Positions 1 to 8,692 of a stretch of 48,684 bases of DNA are shown here, piece after piece (the first letter of the stretch is position 1; each line of letters begins with the position of its first letter). The position numbers and the translations under genes were made by a program. Under the pieces are notes generated by a model. That model was not told the origin of the DNA, made no database searches, and saw only the letters and a program-made list of their open reading frames with translations. The DNA comes from Candidatus Peribacteraceae bacterium (lineage in GTDB: Bacteria; Patescibacteriota; Gracilibacteria; Peribacterales; Peribacteraceae), in NCBI GenBank assembly GCA_028711345.1, contig JAQTSK010000009.1, forward strand, positions 1 to 48,684. The letters run 5' to 3'.

Positions 1-17
1 ATTCAAAAGTATACAAA

Positions 18-90
18 GGCATGTCACCCTGAGCGTAGTCGAAGGGCGACATGCCGATGTCATGGATTCGACTACGCTCACCATGACATC
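18..90. repeat. Two adjacent palindromes of the CCCTGAGCG-AGTCGAAGGG family
   Basis: Positions 18-55 form a hairpin with arms GGCATGTC and GACATGCC around CCCTGAGCGTAGTCGAAGGG. Positions 56-90 form a second hairpin with arms GATGTCATGG and CCATGACATC, whose core is the reverse complement of the first core. The two units therefore lie in opposite orientation next to each other. A related copy lies at 26336-26363. This is a dispersed intergenic palindrome with no coding potential. Confidence 0.8.
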
Positions 91-247
91 TTGATTGAGT
101 GTCAGATTGAAATGGAAATGGTATAACGATTCGATACTCCGCACTCTGTTCACAGTCAGGTTCATTTCGCATGATGCCGAAACCGCCATCAGGATTTTTG
201 CCAAGCGCGTTGTTTTCCCATCCGAAAAACGCTAGGTTCAAACGACC

Positions 248-2023
248 ATGCACAAGCCGAATATTACCGTTGGATGTGTACTGCCGGTTTGCGCCTTGGT
301 GCTTTGTTCCCTGACATACGGTCTCTTCCGCAATTCCGATGCCGCCGCGGCAGCCCTCGATCCGCGCCATTTGACCCGGCAACAAATGCGCCTGATCGCG
401 GATCGGGCCTATGACGCGCTGGACCGGCAATTCACTACGATTGACGGCGAAGAACTCGCCGACCTGTCGTTCACCACCCGCCACAACCGCGTCTACATCA
501 CCGTCATGAGAGGCAGCGAGGTACGCTGTTGTCAGAGCGGAACAATGCGCGAATCGAACGACCGTCTCGACTCACATCTGGATGATGCCGCGAAAGAATG
601 CGCCCGGGATGACCGTTTCGGGGACGGCAAGCTCAATGCCGACGAAATGGACGATGCATATATTACCGTGTCATTTTTGATGAACCGTCGTCCGGGTTCC
701 AAGATCTTGAGCCGGCTCAAGCAGGAATTTGAGCCGGGGGTGCACGGCATCAGCATCGAAAGGAACGGCCGCTCTGTGTACTACAAAGAATCAGTACCGA
801 TCCACGGGAACTATTCTGTTGAAAAAACCCTCCAGCAGATCTGCAAAAAGGGGAAACTCGCGAAAAACTGTTATGAAGATCCGGAAACCAACATCTCTCT
901 CTACGATGCTTTTTCTTTCCTGGCCGGACGATCGGGTCCGGTTACCGTATTCGAACGCGAAAACATTCCGCTTGAAATCGCTGATATTTCATCGCATATG
1001 CTTCGTGAGCGTCTGAACCTTGCCGAACAATGGTTCCTTGCAACGACCGGAACCGGCGGACTGCTCCGGTATCGGTACTCGCCAAGCCGCGATACCTACA
1101 GCTCGGACAACAACGAACTCCGGCAGCTGGCGACGCTTTGGGCGATGACCGACCTCGCACAGTTCCTGCGGAGCGACGCCCTAACGCCGCTCATCCGGAG
1201 ATCCGTCCGGCACTATCTCGATCAAACAATTTGCGATGGAACACGATGCCACGTTCTTCCCGCGGGAGAGGGGCATATCGCCCACAGCGCATTCCTGCTC
1301 CTGACCCTCGTCACACTTCCGGACTATCCGGACGCGGCGGCGTGGAGCAAAAAAATCGCAGCGTCCATCGTGGAACAACAACGCGATGACGGCTCGTACA
1401 AAATTTTCTTTAATGACAACGAGGATACGGGGATGGACTACTACCCGGGCGAGACGATGCTCGCACTGATGACGTACCACGCGTACAGCGGTGACACGAA
1501 CGCTCTCGCATCAGTGGAGCGCGCATTCCCGTTCTATCGTTCCTACTGGCGGGGCAATCGCACGACCGCGTTCATCCCATGGCATTCTCAGGCCGCTCTT
1601 CTTCTCTACAGAGAAACCAGGAATCCGGAGATTCCGCCGTTCGTCTTCGAAATGAACGACTGGCTCATCGCCAATCATCAGGTGTCCTCGTCGCCCTACC
1701 GCGATCTTCTCGGAGGATTCCGCAAACCGATCCCCGGCTGCTCGACAAGCGCCTATCTGGAAGGACTCAACGACGCGTACGCACTCGCCGTCGACACCGG
1801 CGATAGCATCCATCAGGACAAGTATCGCGATGCCATTCTCGCAGCCACGCGTTTCCTCCTGACGACGCAGTACACGCCGGAAAATTCATACTATTTGAAG
1901 AATCCTAAGCAAGCCGTCGGCGGCTTCCGGACGTCACTCACCGACAACACCCAACGCATCGATCATACTCAGCACGCGGTGCGGGCGCTCATGCAACTCC
2001 TCGAAAATGACATCGTGCAGTGA
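248..2023 (+). CDS. Membrane-anchored or exported AMMECR1-domain protein fused to an alpha/alpha-toroid domain
   Basis: 591 aa. Residues 7-28 are a hydrophobic signal or anchor segment. Residues ~40-230 match the AMMECR1 fold pattern: a VRCCQSG stretch stands where the family has RGCIG, followed by a D-RF helix, an acidic ITVSFL strand and a GISIERNGR strand. Residues ~255-590 are a run of paired helices with aromatic, Gly and His-rich loops (for example PAGEGHIAHSAF and DDGSYKIFF) like the (alpha/alpha)6 toroids of glycan-active enzymes. The catalytic function is not known. AMMECR1 is normally a stand-alone cytosolic protein, so an exported fusion is odd. The first ATG after the upstream palindromes was chosen; no Shine-Dalgarno site is seen. 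The domain calls are from pattern recognition only. Confidence 0.75.
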   Translation: MHKPNITVGCVLPVCALVLCSLTYGLFRNSDAAAAALDPRHLTRQQMRLIADRAYDALDRQFTTIDGEELADLSFTTRHNRVYITVMRGSEVRCCQSGTMRESNDRLDSHLDDAAKECARDDRFGDGKLNADEMDDAYITVSFLMNRRPGSKILSRLKQEFEPGVHGISIERNGRSVYYKESVPIHGNYSVEKTLQQICKKGKLAKNCYEDPETNISLYDAFSFLAGRSGPVTVFERENIPLEIADISSHMLRERLNLAEQWFLATTGTGGLLRYRYSPSRDTYSSDNNELRQLATLWAMTDLAQFLRSDALTPLIRRSVRHYLDQTICDGTRCHVLPAGEGHIAHSAFLLLTLVTLPDYPDAAAWSKKIAASIVEQQRDDGSYKIFFNDNEDTGMDYYPGETMLALMTYHAYSGDTNALASVERAFPFYRSYWRGNRTTAFIPWHSQAALLLYRETRNPEIPPFVFEMNDWLIANHQVSSSPYRDLLGGFRKPIPGCSTSAYLEGLNDAYALAVDTGDSIHQDKYRDAILAATRFLLTTQYTPENSYYLKNPKQAVGGFRTSLTDNTQRIDHTQHAVRALMQLLENDIVQ

Positions 2024-2225
2024 TGCGCGGCATGATCTGCATGAAAATGTGTAACGTCCTCACTCGTTCGTGCGTTCTCCCGTGCAGAACGACAGGCATT
2101 TCTCATTGCTTGCCCCTGCTTTTCGGTCGCATTTCCGCTACCCTATCAGTCAAGTACGTCATATTGATACTTCTTCTTTCTCCACTCCGATCCATCATTC
2201 TTCTCCCTTCTTTTCCATCCCTCCC

Positions 2226-4910
2226 ATGCGCTCGTCTCTTCCCGTACGGAACTCATGCATTGCAGCCTTCTACTCTTTGATGCTCGCAGTCGCCTTCTTC
2301 GCATCGGTATTCCTGACACCGTCAGGACAAGCACAATCTTTGCCTCCCATCACCGATCTTCGCATAGAGGATGGGGAACTCCGATGGACCGCCCCCGCGA
2401 ACGTGAGCCGGTACTCCATCCGTTTCTACACAGGGGAAACAGCCAATCGCTCCTCGGGCTTCCACGGATGCGGCGGAGACATTTATCAGTATCAGAATCC
2501 CAACGGGGGTCAGTATTGTGCCGGAGACGCGGTATCCGTCACGCGCATTCCGGGAGCGCTGGAGCGTCTCGTTCCGGGGCATCAACCGACCAAATCCTTC
2601 GTTATCACGTACGATGACGCCCAGGGAAACCGCTCGGAGATCAGTAACATCGCCGTCCTTCGCCCGACCGTGATGCCTATCCTGCCTCTGCCGACCATCG
2701 AAGACGTGAGACTCGAAGGCGGCGAACTCCGCTGGACCGCCCCTGTGGGAGTGGCCCATTATTTCATCACGTTCTACACTGGCGAGACCGCCGATCGCAC
2801 GAAGCACTTCGGCGGCTGCAGTCAGGCACAACTTCCAGACAGTCAATGTTCCGGAACCCCCGTGTCCATCTCGAAGCTGGCGGGTGCTCTGGAACGGTGG
2901 AGAGTGGGAAACCCTTTACATTCGTACGTGGTGCAGTACGACGACACGATGGGAAACCGGTCAGGCAAAAGTAATGTCGGAGTCGAACGGGCGATGATCA
3001 CCCTTCCGCCCATTACCGATCTCAGGATCGAGGGCGGCGAGCTCCGTTGGACGGCTCCGGCGAATGCGAGCCGATACTTTGCCCGGTTCTATACGGGTGA
3101 AACAACGAGTCGCACCCAGAACTTTTTCGGCTGCGGCAGCAGGATCGATTGCGTCGGGGATACCATCTCTCTCTCCAAAGTCCCAGGTTCACTGGAACGA
3201 CTGCGCTTGAGGCAGCCACCCGTGAAATCATTCGTCGTCACATACGCGGATGCATCCGGTCGCGAGTCGGAGGTGAGCAATGTGGCGGTGTATCGCGACA
3301 GCGTCGTACGGCGTCCCGATTTACAGATCCGCTCAGTCGCATTCTCCCAGAAGAACAATCGCGGCCAGAAGGATGTACTCACCATCAATCTCTGCAACGT
3401 CGGCAACACAAGTCATCAGATGCAAACAACTTCGCAGAAGCAGGGATTCGGTTCCATTACTTTCCGCGTCACACTCAATGGATTTTCCGATAACATCGCT
3501 CCGGCCGGCGCCAACGATGATGTTGATGACGAACAGTGTCGTGTCTTCGAAATCCCCAACCTCTTGAGCGGATTCTCAGGGTTCAACCACACCAATGTTC
3601 CTGCGGGAAATTACAGGCTGGAACTGACGCTGCTGAACCAGGATTCATCCAATCCTCACTTCACTACCACAATTACCGTTGGCAGCTCTTCATCATCGCG
3701 CAGATCTTCCTCGTCTTCTTCATCCATTCCCAGCATCAATGTGCGTGCGGACGATCACATCCGGGGATCAAGAACTGCACCGGTCGTCCTCATCGAATAT
3801 TCGGATCTGGAGTGTCCGTACTGCGCCAGACATCAGACGGCCATGAAAAAAATCCAGGCTGAGTTCGGCGGAAACGTTTCTTGGATTTACCGGCATTATC
3901 CGCTCACTACAATGCACAAGAACGCTCTTGGTGCCGCTGTAGTAAGTGAAGCCGTCGCAGAACATGTCGGCAATGATGCTTTCTGGAAATTTATCGACGG
4001 TGTCTACGCCAAAGGCACACCGACGGAAGATGCGGTACTGAGCGTTCTAAAAAATATGGGGATCAGCCAGGCAACAGCGGAAGGATGGCTTGATCCTGAG
4101 CCGGAGGAGGACAGATACCAAGCAACTGTGATGGAGGAAATGAATCAGGCAACGCAGCTTGGAATCTCCGGAACCCCCACGACCGTCGTGCTGAACACCC
4201 GTACGGGAGAGACCGAGATGGTCGTCGGCGCAAACAGCGAACCCATCAGACAGGCGATCATCGCCATGTTGGGCGGCACCAGCGGAGCTTCATCATTGTC
4301 TTCCTCCCTGACAACCGCTATTCCCCCTGCAGGCTACGAGGATGAAGTCCTCACGAACATCGAGGCGTACCGGAATCCCTTCCCTGATACGGACATTCGA
4401 GATATCAGCGGCAAGGCGGCGGCGGAACTCTATCGCAGAGCGGTGATCGGCGGATTCCCCGACGGACAGTTCAAGGGTGACCGCCCCGTCAACCGCGCCG
4501 AAGCGGCGAAGTTCCTCCTCCTCGCACGCTTCGGATCCATCGAGGACATGCAGAATAACGGACGCTTCCCGGACGTTCTGAACGGCCAGTGGTACACGAA
4601 ATTCGTGATGGTTGCCGCACATAAAGAGATCATCGGCGGCAATCCTGACGGCACCTTTCGACCGGGAAACCGCGTCAACACAGCGGAGTTCCTCAAAATG
4701 CTTTCACTCACGTTTACCCTGGATCTCAATCTCCCCTACGAATGGGAGGATGTCCCACCGAATGCTTGGTACGCGCCGTATGCAGGGATTGCTCAGCGGT
4801 ACGCTCTATTTCCGGATCGCATCGGGGAATTCGCTCATTTGGCTCCACAAAGCGAATTGACCCGTGAGGAAGTGGCCGTCGCCATCTATCAGTATCTGCG
4901 GAACCGGTAG
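2226..4910 (+). CDS. Secreted surface protein: three Fn3-like repeats, DsbA-like thioredoxin domain, C-terminal SLH domains
   Basis: 894 aa from the ATG at 2226, chosen because it gives a clean signal peptide (RNSCIAAFYSLMLAVAFF, then AQA). An in-frame ATG at 2070 would add a poor 52-residue leader. Three Fn3-like repeats begin near residues 39, 156 and 260, each with ITDLRIEGGELRW-type starts and an FYTGET motif. A CARDB-like beta domain follows (~365-485), then a Ser run. Next is a DsbA/Thioredoxin_4 domain (~505-680) with Cys530-Pro-Tyr-Cys533 and a cis-proline GTPT loop, then three SLH-type repeats (~705-894) with FPDGQF and NPDGTF motifs. The likely role is a thiol-disulfide oxidoreductase or isomerase held at the cell surface by its SLH repeats. 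Its substrates are unknown. Confidence 0.85.
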   Translation: MRSSLPVRNSCIAAFYSLMLAVAFFASVFLTPSGQAQSLPPITDLRIEDGELRWTAPANVSRYSIRFYTGETANRSSGFHGCGGDIYQYQNPNGGQYCAGDAVSVTRIPGALERLVPGHQPTKSFVITYDDAQGNRSEISNIAVLRPTVMPILPLPTIEDVRLEGGELRWTAPVGVAHYFITFYTGETADRTKHFGGCSQAQLPDSQCSGTPVSISKLAGALERWRVGNPLHSYVVQYDDTMGNRSGKSNVGVERAMITLPPITDLRIEGGELRWTAPANASRYFARFYTGETTSRTQNFFGCGSRIDCVGDTISLSKVPGSLERLRLRQPPVKSFVVTYADASGRESEVSNVAVYRDSVVRRPDLQIRSVAFSQKNNRGQKDVLTINLCNVGNTSHQMQTTSQKQGFGSITFRVTLNGFSDNIAPAGANDDVDDEQCRVFEIPNLLSGFSGFNHTNVPAGNYRLELTLLNQDSSNPHFTTTITVGSSSSSRRSSSSSSSIPSINVRADDHIRGSRTAPVVLIEYSDLECPYCARHQTAMKKIQAEFGGNVSWIYRHYPLTTMHKNALGAAVVSEAVAEHVGNDAFWKFIDGVYAKGTPTEDAVLSVLKNMGISQATAEGWLDPEPEEDRYQATVMEEMNQATQLGISGTPTTVVLNTRTGETEMVVGANSEPIRQAIIAMLGGTSGASSLSSSLTTAIPPAGYEDEVLTNIEAYRNPFPDTDIRDISGKAAAELYRRAVIGGFPDGQFKGDRPVNRAEAAKFLLLARFGSIEDMQNNGRFPDVLNGQWYTKFVMVAAHKEIIGGNPDGTFRPGNRVNTAEFLKMLSLTFTLDLNLPYEWEDVPPNAWYAPYAGIAQRYALFPDRIGEFAHLAPQSELTREEVAVAIYQYLRNR

Positions 4911-4922
4911 TGTGTCGCGTGA

Positions 4923-4928
4923 TATTCT
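4923..4928 (+). promoter_or_regulatory. Extended -10 box of the O-antigen-ligase-like gene
   Basis: TGA-TATTCT ends 7 bases before the ATG at 4936 and lies in the 25-base gap after the previous stop codon. This is one of the near-start -10 boxes that suggest a leaderless mRNA. Confidence 0.5.
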
Positions 4929-4935
4929 CCCGATA

Positions 4936-7017
4936 ATGACTTCATCGCGGTTCACGGAGCGCCTCTCCATCGTCGGCATTCCCGGCATTCTGCTGCTGCT
5001 TCCCATGGCACATTGGAATGCCGTGAGCTTGCCGGCAGCCCTTCCGAAAGCCGCATTGTTTTCCGCGGTTGTTCTGTTACTCGGAATCACAGCGGGTGCC
5101 AAGGTATTGCGTGATCGGATAGCGATGCTGCCGGATAAAAAAATCCTGACAGCGTTGTCGCTTTTGATCTTTTTCGCATTTTTGTCTTCGATCCTCTCGG
5201 AGTTTCCGTCGGAAAGTCTGCGGGGCGCCTACGCGGGATTCGGCTTGATCGACCTCCTGACACTCACCCTCTTCGGCTGGGCCGTGTTCCTGCTGTTTCC
5301 TGTCCACAAACTTCTCATCTTCTGCAGAGTTATCGCGTTTGCCGGAAGTATTCCCGTTGCACTCGGCGCCGTTTCGATCCTGACCGGCGCAACGGACATT
5401 CCGGTTGCAATCGGGAGCTCGCTCGGGCATCCCAATTTTTTGGGTCAACTTCTCACGCTCACGCTGCCGGTCAGCATCGCGCTTCTGATCGTTGAACGTC
5501 AGCAATGGCGATTGCTTTCCGGTGTGCTGATGTTCATTCAATGTGCGGGGCTCCTGCTCACGGGTAGCAGAGCCGCTCTCCTCGGAACTCTCGTCGGGTG
5601 CGGTCTGATCGCGTTCGTCCTGTTTCGATCAAGCGGCAAGGCGCGGGTATGGCTTCTGACATCTGTCGGCGCAGTTTTGATCATCGTATTCATTGCCAAT
5701 GCACTGCCGTCGAACACCGTCGTCCGATCGATCCCCTTGCTCCATCGTCTCACGCTGTCAGTCGATTCTTCCAACGGACACACGACGACCCAATCATTCT
5801 CGGTGCGCAGCCATTTGTGGGGGATGGCGATTGAAGCGATCCGGGAGCGTCCGATCTTCGGCTACGGTCAGGGCGGAGTGACCTCAACACTGGAACAGCA
5901 TTTCCGCCCCGAATTACTGACACTGGAACGGTACGATGCCATTCCCGATCACGTTCACAATGATCTTTTGGAGCGACTGCTTGCCGGAGGAATCATCGGC
6001 CTGCTGGCATGGATCGTGTTCGCGTTCTTTGTGCTTCGCTCAGGAATAACCGCGTATCACACCACGCGAAATCCGCTCGTTTTGGGCCTTCTCTGTGCAC
6101 TCGTCGGCCATGGCGTCGCCCTCCTCTTCGGCTTTCCGACGATCGTTGATCTGGCAATGACTGCCGCGTTCGCAGCGATTCTCCTGCAAAGCGGCGGACA
6201 CTCCCGGCAGATGCAATCCGCAGTCTTCTTTCCGTCCATTCTCCTTCTCCTTTTTGCGACCGGATTCGCTTTGAGCGATGACATTCGCTGTCTGATTGCG
6301 GACAATGAATTCTTAAGCTGGGAGCAATCGTCCGGATCACAGGACCCGCTTAAGAATTTGGAATCGGCCGCCGCTCAAGCCCCGCACAGTGCCTACATTC
6401 CCTCTCTCGCGACGGAATACATTTTTCGGGGACGGGAGGCCGAAGCGATCCGTTTGATTGATGCCGCTCTTGCGAATGGGAAACCGGATGCACATCTGCT
6501 CATCATTCGCGCAGCGGCACGCCTGAAAAGCGGCGATTCCCTGGGTGCGCGGGAGGATTTTTCCCGTGCATCATTTCTCGCGCCGTTCTCGCCGCACGTG
6601 TGGCGGACGTGGGGCATCGCCCTCGCGGAATCCGGCGATGCCGCCGCAGCGAAAGACGCACTGGAATATCTGCTCTCATTCTCACCGCAGTACTGGCGGT
6701 GGGATGGAACGATCGAACCGAAGCCAGCGGCAATACACAGCCGATACAACGCGTTTTTCATACAGAATCCTGATTTCAGGACACTCTTCCTCCATCTCGG
6801 GCGGGCACGTTTCCTGACCGGTGATCACGGAGGAGCACTCGATGCGCTTTCACATGCAGAACAGAACGTGGACACGCTGAGCACCGTCGGAGTCATTCTC
6901 GCAAAACAAGGAAAAACAAAGGAGGCATTGGCGGTAATCGAACAAGCGCTGGCGCTGGATCCTCAGAATGAGATTCTGAAGGAGAATGTGCGGATACTGC
7001 GTCAAGGAAGCCAATGA
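4936..7017 (+). CDS. O-antigen ligase/polymerase (Wzy_C) family membrane protein with C-terminal TPRs
   Basis: 693 aa. About a dozen hydrophobic segments fill residues ~10-450. A large extracytoplasmic loop contains the RSHLWGMAIEAI and GYGQGG stretch followed by DHVHNDLLERL, a typical signature of Wzy_C O-antigen ligases and related O-oligosaccharyltransferases. The soluble C-terminal ~220 residues have helical TPR-like repeats ending in AVIEQALALDPQNE. It probably transfers or polymerises a lipid-linked glycan outside the membrane, onto surface polysaccharide or protein. The start at 4936 was chosen over 4864 because it lies just after the previous stop and just after a -10 box. The acceptor cannot be told from the sequence. 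Confidence 0.85.
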   Translation: MTSSRFTERLSIVGIPGILLLLPMAHWNAVSLPAALPKAALFSAVVLLLGITAGAKVLRDRIAMLPDKKILTALSLLIFFAFLSSILSEFPSESLRGAYAGFGLIDLLTLTLFGWAVFLLFPVHKLLIFCRVIAFAGSIPVALGAVSILTGATDIPVAIGSSLGHPNFLGQLLTLTLPVSIALLIVERQQWRLLSGVLMFIQCAGLLLTGSRAALLGTLVGCGLIAFVLFRSSGKARVWLLTSVGAVLIIVFIANALPSNTVVRSIPLLHRLTLSVDSSNGHTTTQSFSVRSHLWGMAIEAIRERPIFGYGQGGVTSTLEQHFRPELLTLERYDAIPDHVHNDLLERLLAGGIIGLLAWIVFAFFVLRSGITAYHTTRNPLVLGLLCALVGHGVALLFGFPTIVDLAMTAAFAAILLQSGGHSRQMQSAVFFPSILLLLFATGFALSDDIRCLIADNEFLSWEQSSGSQDPLKNLESAAAQAPHSAYIPSLATEYIFRGREAEAIRLIDAALANGKPDAHLLIIRAAARLKSGDSLGAREDFSRASFLAPFSPHVWRTWGIALAESGDAAAAKDALEYLLSFSPQYWRWDGTIEPKPAAIHSRYNAFFIQNPDFRTLFLHLGRARFLTGDHGGALDALSHAEQNVDTLSTVGVILAKQGKTKEALAVIEQALALDPQNEILKENVRILRQGSQ

Positions 7018-7092
7018 TTCCAAGGCAACTGATGAACAGCTGAACATCCTCGGACTCCTCGGTTTCTTCGGTTTCTTCGGAATCCTCCGTCC

Positions 7093-7635
7093 TCACACAT
7101 CCAGGTTCTCCAGCCCGTCATCCTTCGCCATCACGGGCGACAGCTCCTCTCCCGCATCCATTGCGGCGGCTTTGGAATCCTTCAGGCGAATCACGATCTG
7201 GCGATAGTCGCCCTCACCCACACTCTCCGTCGCGAGATCGGACAATGTCGGTGTGTTGGCGATGTGCATGTGCACGATGCGGCGGAAGTACGGGCTCGTC
7301 GGCGGCAACGTGACACGTGCGCCGGTGCGCCGGACGAAGTCGGCTTTGGCTTCCGCGATGCGGCGGACTTTGTCTTCCTGCATCAGCCGGTACCCGTCGA
7401 CGTCGACGACGATGAACGGCGCCCGCTCCAGCTTCTTGGCGGTGCGGATCATGGACTTCACGAGATGCTGCACGGCATTGAGCGTCTCGCCGTGCCACCC
7501 GATCAAACGACTTGCTTCCTTGCAGGCGACATCCACGCGGATGACGTCTCCGTCGTGTCGCACCGTGATCCCGTCGAACGGTATGGCGAGGAATGTTAAG
7601 AGTTGAGCGGTGGTGTCTTTGATCAGGTCGTCCAT
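7093..7635 (-). CDS. khpB: KH-R3H RNA-binding protein (Jag/KhpB family)
   Basis: 180 aa. Residues ~30-100 form a KH-II domain with the SRLIGWHGETLNAVQHLV loop, and residues ~100-165 form an R3H domain (RRIAEAKADFVRRTG, then MNERRIVH-like FRRIVHMHIA). This family binds single-stranded nucleic acid and in Firmicutes affects division and cell-wall synthesis. There is no N-terminal Jag domain, which is common in short versions. The start ATG at 7635 follows the conserved domain start, and an extended -10 (TGC-TATGCT) lies 9 bases upstream. A perfect 32-base palindrome lies 46 bases upstream. Confidence 0.88.
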   Translation of the reverse strand: MDDLIKDTTAQLLTFLAIPFDGITVRHDGDVIRVDVACKEASRLIGWHGETLNAVQHLVKSMIRTAKKLERAPFIVVDVDGYRLMQEDKVRRIAEAKADFVRRTGARVTLPPTSPYFRRIVHMHIANTPTLSDLATESVGEGDYRQIVIRLKDSKAAAMDAGEELSPVMAKDDGLENLDV

Positions 7636-7680
7636 AGCAGGAGGAGCATAGCAGGGAGGAGGGGAGGAAGAAACACCCAT

Positions 7681-7712
7681 CCGCAGCCGAGAGCCATGGC
7701 TCTCGGCTGCGG
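7681..7712. repeat. Perfect 32-base palindrome
   Basis: The arms CCGCAGCCGAGAGCC and GGCTCTCGGCTGCGG flank a central AT. It lies between the HU terminator and the khpB promoter. No T-run follows on either strand, so it is not an ordinary intrinsic terminator. Confidence 0.85.
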
Positions 7713-7726
7713 GCGGCGGGGGATAC

Positions 7727-7756
7727 GAAAAAGGCCCCCTTACGGAGGCCTCTTTC
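7727..7756 (-). terminator. Intrinsic terminator of the HU gene
   Basis: Read on the minus strand, AGAGGCCTCC, a short TTAC-complement loop and GGGGGCCT are followed by TTTTT. It lies 24 bases after the HU stop codon. Confidence 0.8.
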
Positions 7757-7779
7757 TTGAATCAAAATGAAAACCTCAA

Positions 7780-8055
7780 TTAGCGGACGGCGTCCTTGAG
7801 GGTCTTGCCGGCCTTGAAGGACGGAACCTTCATCGCCGGGATCTGGATCTTCTGGGACGGGTTCCTCGGGTTCACGCCGGTGCGGGCCTGGCGCTTCGAA
7901 ATGCGGTACGTACCGAAGCCGGTGATCGTGACGTTATGACCTTTCTTCAGCTCCTTCGTGACGGTGGAGATGAGAGCCTCGAGGGCGTCGGAGGCGGCGC
8001 GCTTGGTGATGCCTGCGGCATCCGCAATCGCGGCAATGAGATCCTGCTTGGACAT
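7780..8055 (-). CDS. hup: HU-family DNA-binding protein
   Basis: 91 aa, the normal length for HU/IHF. Residues 1-45 form the helical dimerisation part (KQDLIAAIADAAGITKRAAS). Residues ~46-90 hold the beta-arm with GFGTYRISKRQAR, TGVNPRNP and PAMKVPSFKAGK, the classic HU signature. It bends and compacts DNA as a dimer. It is a single gene with its own promoter (8089-8116) and terminator (7727-7756), with a leader of about 27-30 bases. Confidence 0.97.
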   Translation of the reverse strand: MSKQDLIAAIADAAGITKRAASDALEALISTVTKELKKGHNVTITGFGTYRISKRQARTGVNPRNPSQKIQIPAMKVPSFKAGKTLKDAVR

Positions 8056-8088
8056 GGAGGATGGGGGTAGGAAGTAAGAACAGGCCTC

Positions 8089-8116
8089 ATTGTACGAGTG
8101 GCATTGGCTTACGCAA
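8089..8116 (-). promoter_or_regulatory. Sigma-70-type promoter of the HU gene
   Basis: On the minus strand, TTGCGT (8111-8116), a 16-base spacer and TACAAT (8089-8094). Transcription would start near 8082, giving a short leader before the ATG at 8055. Confidence 0.6.
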
Positions 8117-8295
8117 GCGGAAAATCTCTTGCAAATGGAAATCAGTCGTGGGTCGAATTAATAAATGGCTTCTGTAAGCCAAAAATCACGAGTACAACGT
8201 GAGGAGGATGCGGGAAAACTGGTGTGATATCCAGTAACAAGTATAATCGAACGTCAAGGCATGATCGCACGGAAGCGGAAAAACAGCGCGTGCGC

Positions 8296-8301
8296 TATAC
8301 T
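8296..8301 (+). promoter_or_regulatory. -10 box of the HEPN/MNT pair
   Basis: TATACT ends 8 bases before the ATG at 8310. No Shine-Dalgarno site is present. Confidence 0.5.
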
Positions 8302-8309
8302 CTCACTCT

Positions 8310-8692
8310 ATGACGCAGAATGATCTCATCGGCTTCTGGGAAGATGGTGCGGAGGAGGCATGGAAGACCGTGCAAGCGTTGCTCGTATCCAAGCGATATT
8401 TGCACGCACTCTTCTTTTGCCATCTGACACTGGAAAAATTCTGAAGGCGAAATTTGTGCAGGTGCTCGATACGCCTCCGCCACCGACCCACCATCTCGTT
8501 TCGCTCGGAAAACAAATACAGCTGGTGCTCACCGATGAGCAGTGGGGGCAATTGAATCAGATAATGCAATTCAATATTTCAGCGCGCTACGAAGATGCGA
8601 AAGACACACTGTTCAAGAAGGCCACTGCCGGGTATACGAAGGAGTGGGTACTGAGAACCGAATCTCTGTTCACCCTCATCCGATCACTATGA
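8310..8692 (+). pseudogene. HEPN-domain protein, reading frame broken by a one-base shift
   Basis: From the ATG at 8310 the frame reads as the first helices of a HEPN protein (DLIGFWEDGAEEAWKT, KRYLHALFFCHLTLEK) and then stops at 8442-8444. The rest of the HEPN domain (ILKAKFVQ, THHLVSLGK, ISARYEDAK) continues in the -1 frame to the stop at 8690-8692. The junction is the five-A run at 8434-8438. One more A, or a -1 slip on the Lys codon AAA, would restore LEKILKAKFV, the normal family sequence. HEPN proteins paired with MNT partners are RNase-like toxins. This could be a real disruption, a slippage-controlled gene, or a homopolymer error in the assembly. Confidence 0.75.

Noticed and set aside
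8222-8250. TATAAT-like sequence upstream of the HEPN gene as its main promoter
   Set aside because: AGTATAATCG at ~8240 has no -35 at a proper distance and lies ~65 bases upstream. The TATACT at 8296 fits the general layout better.
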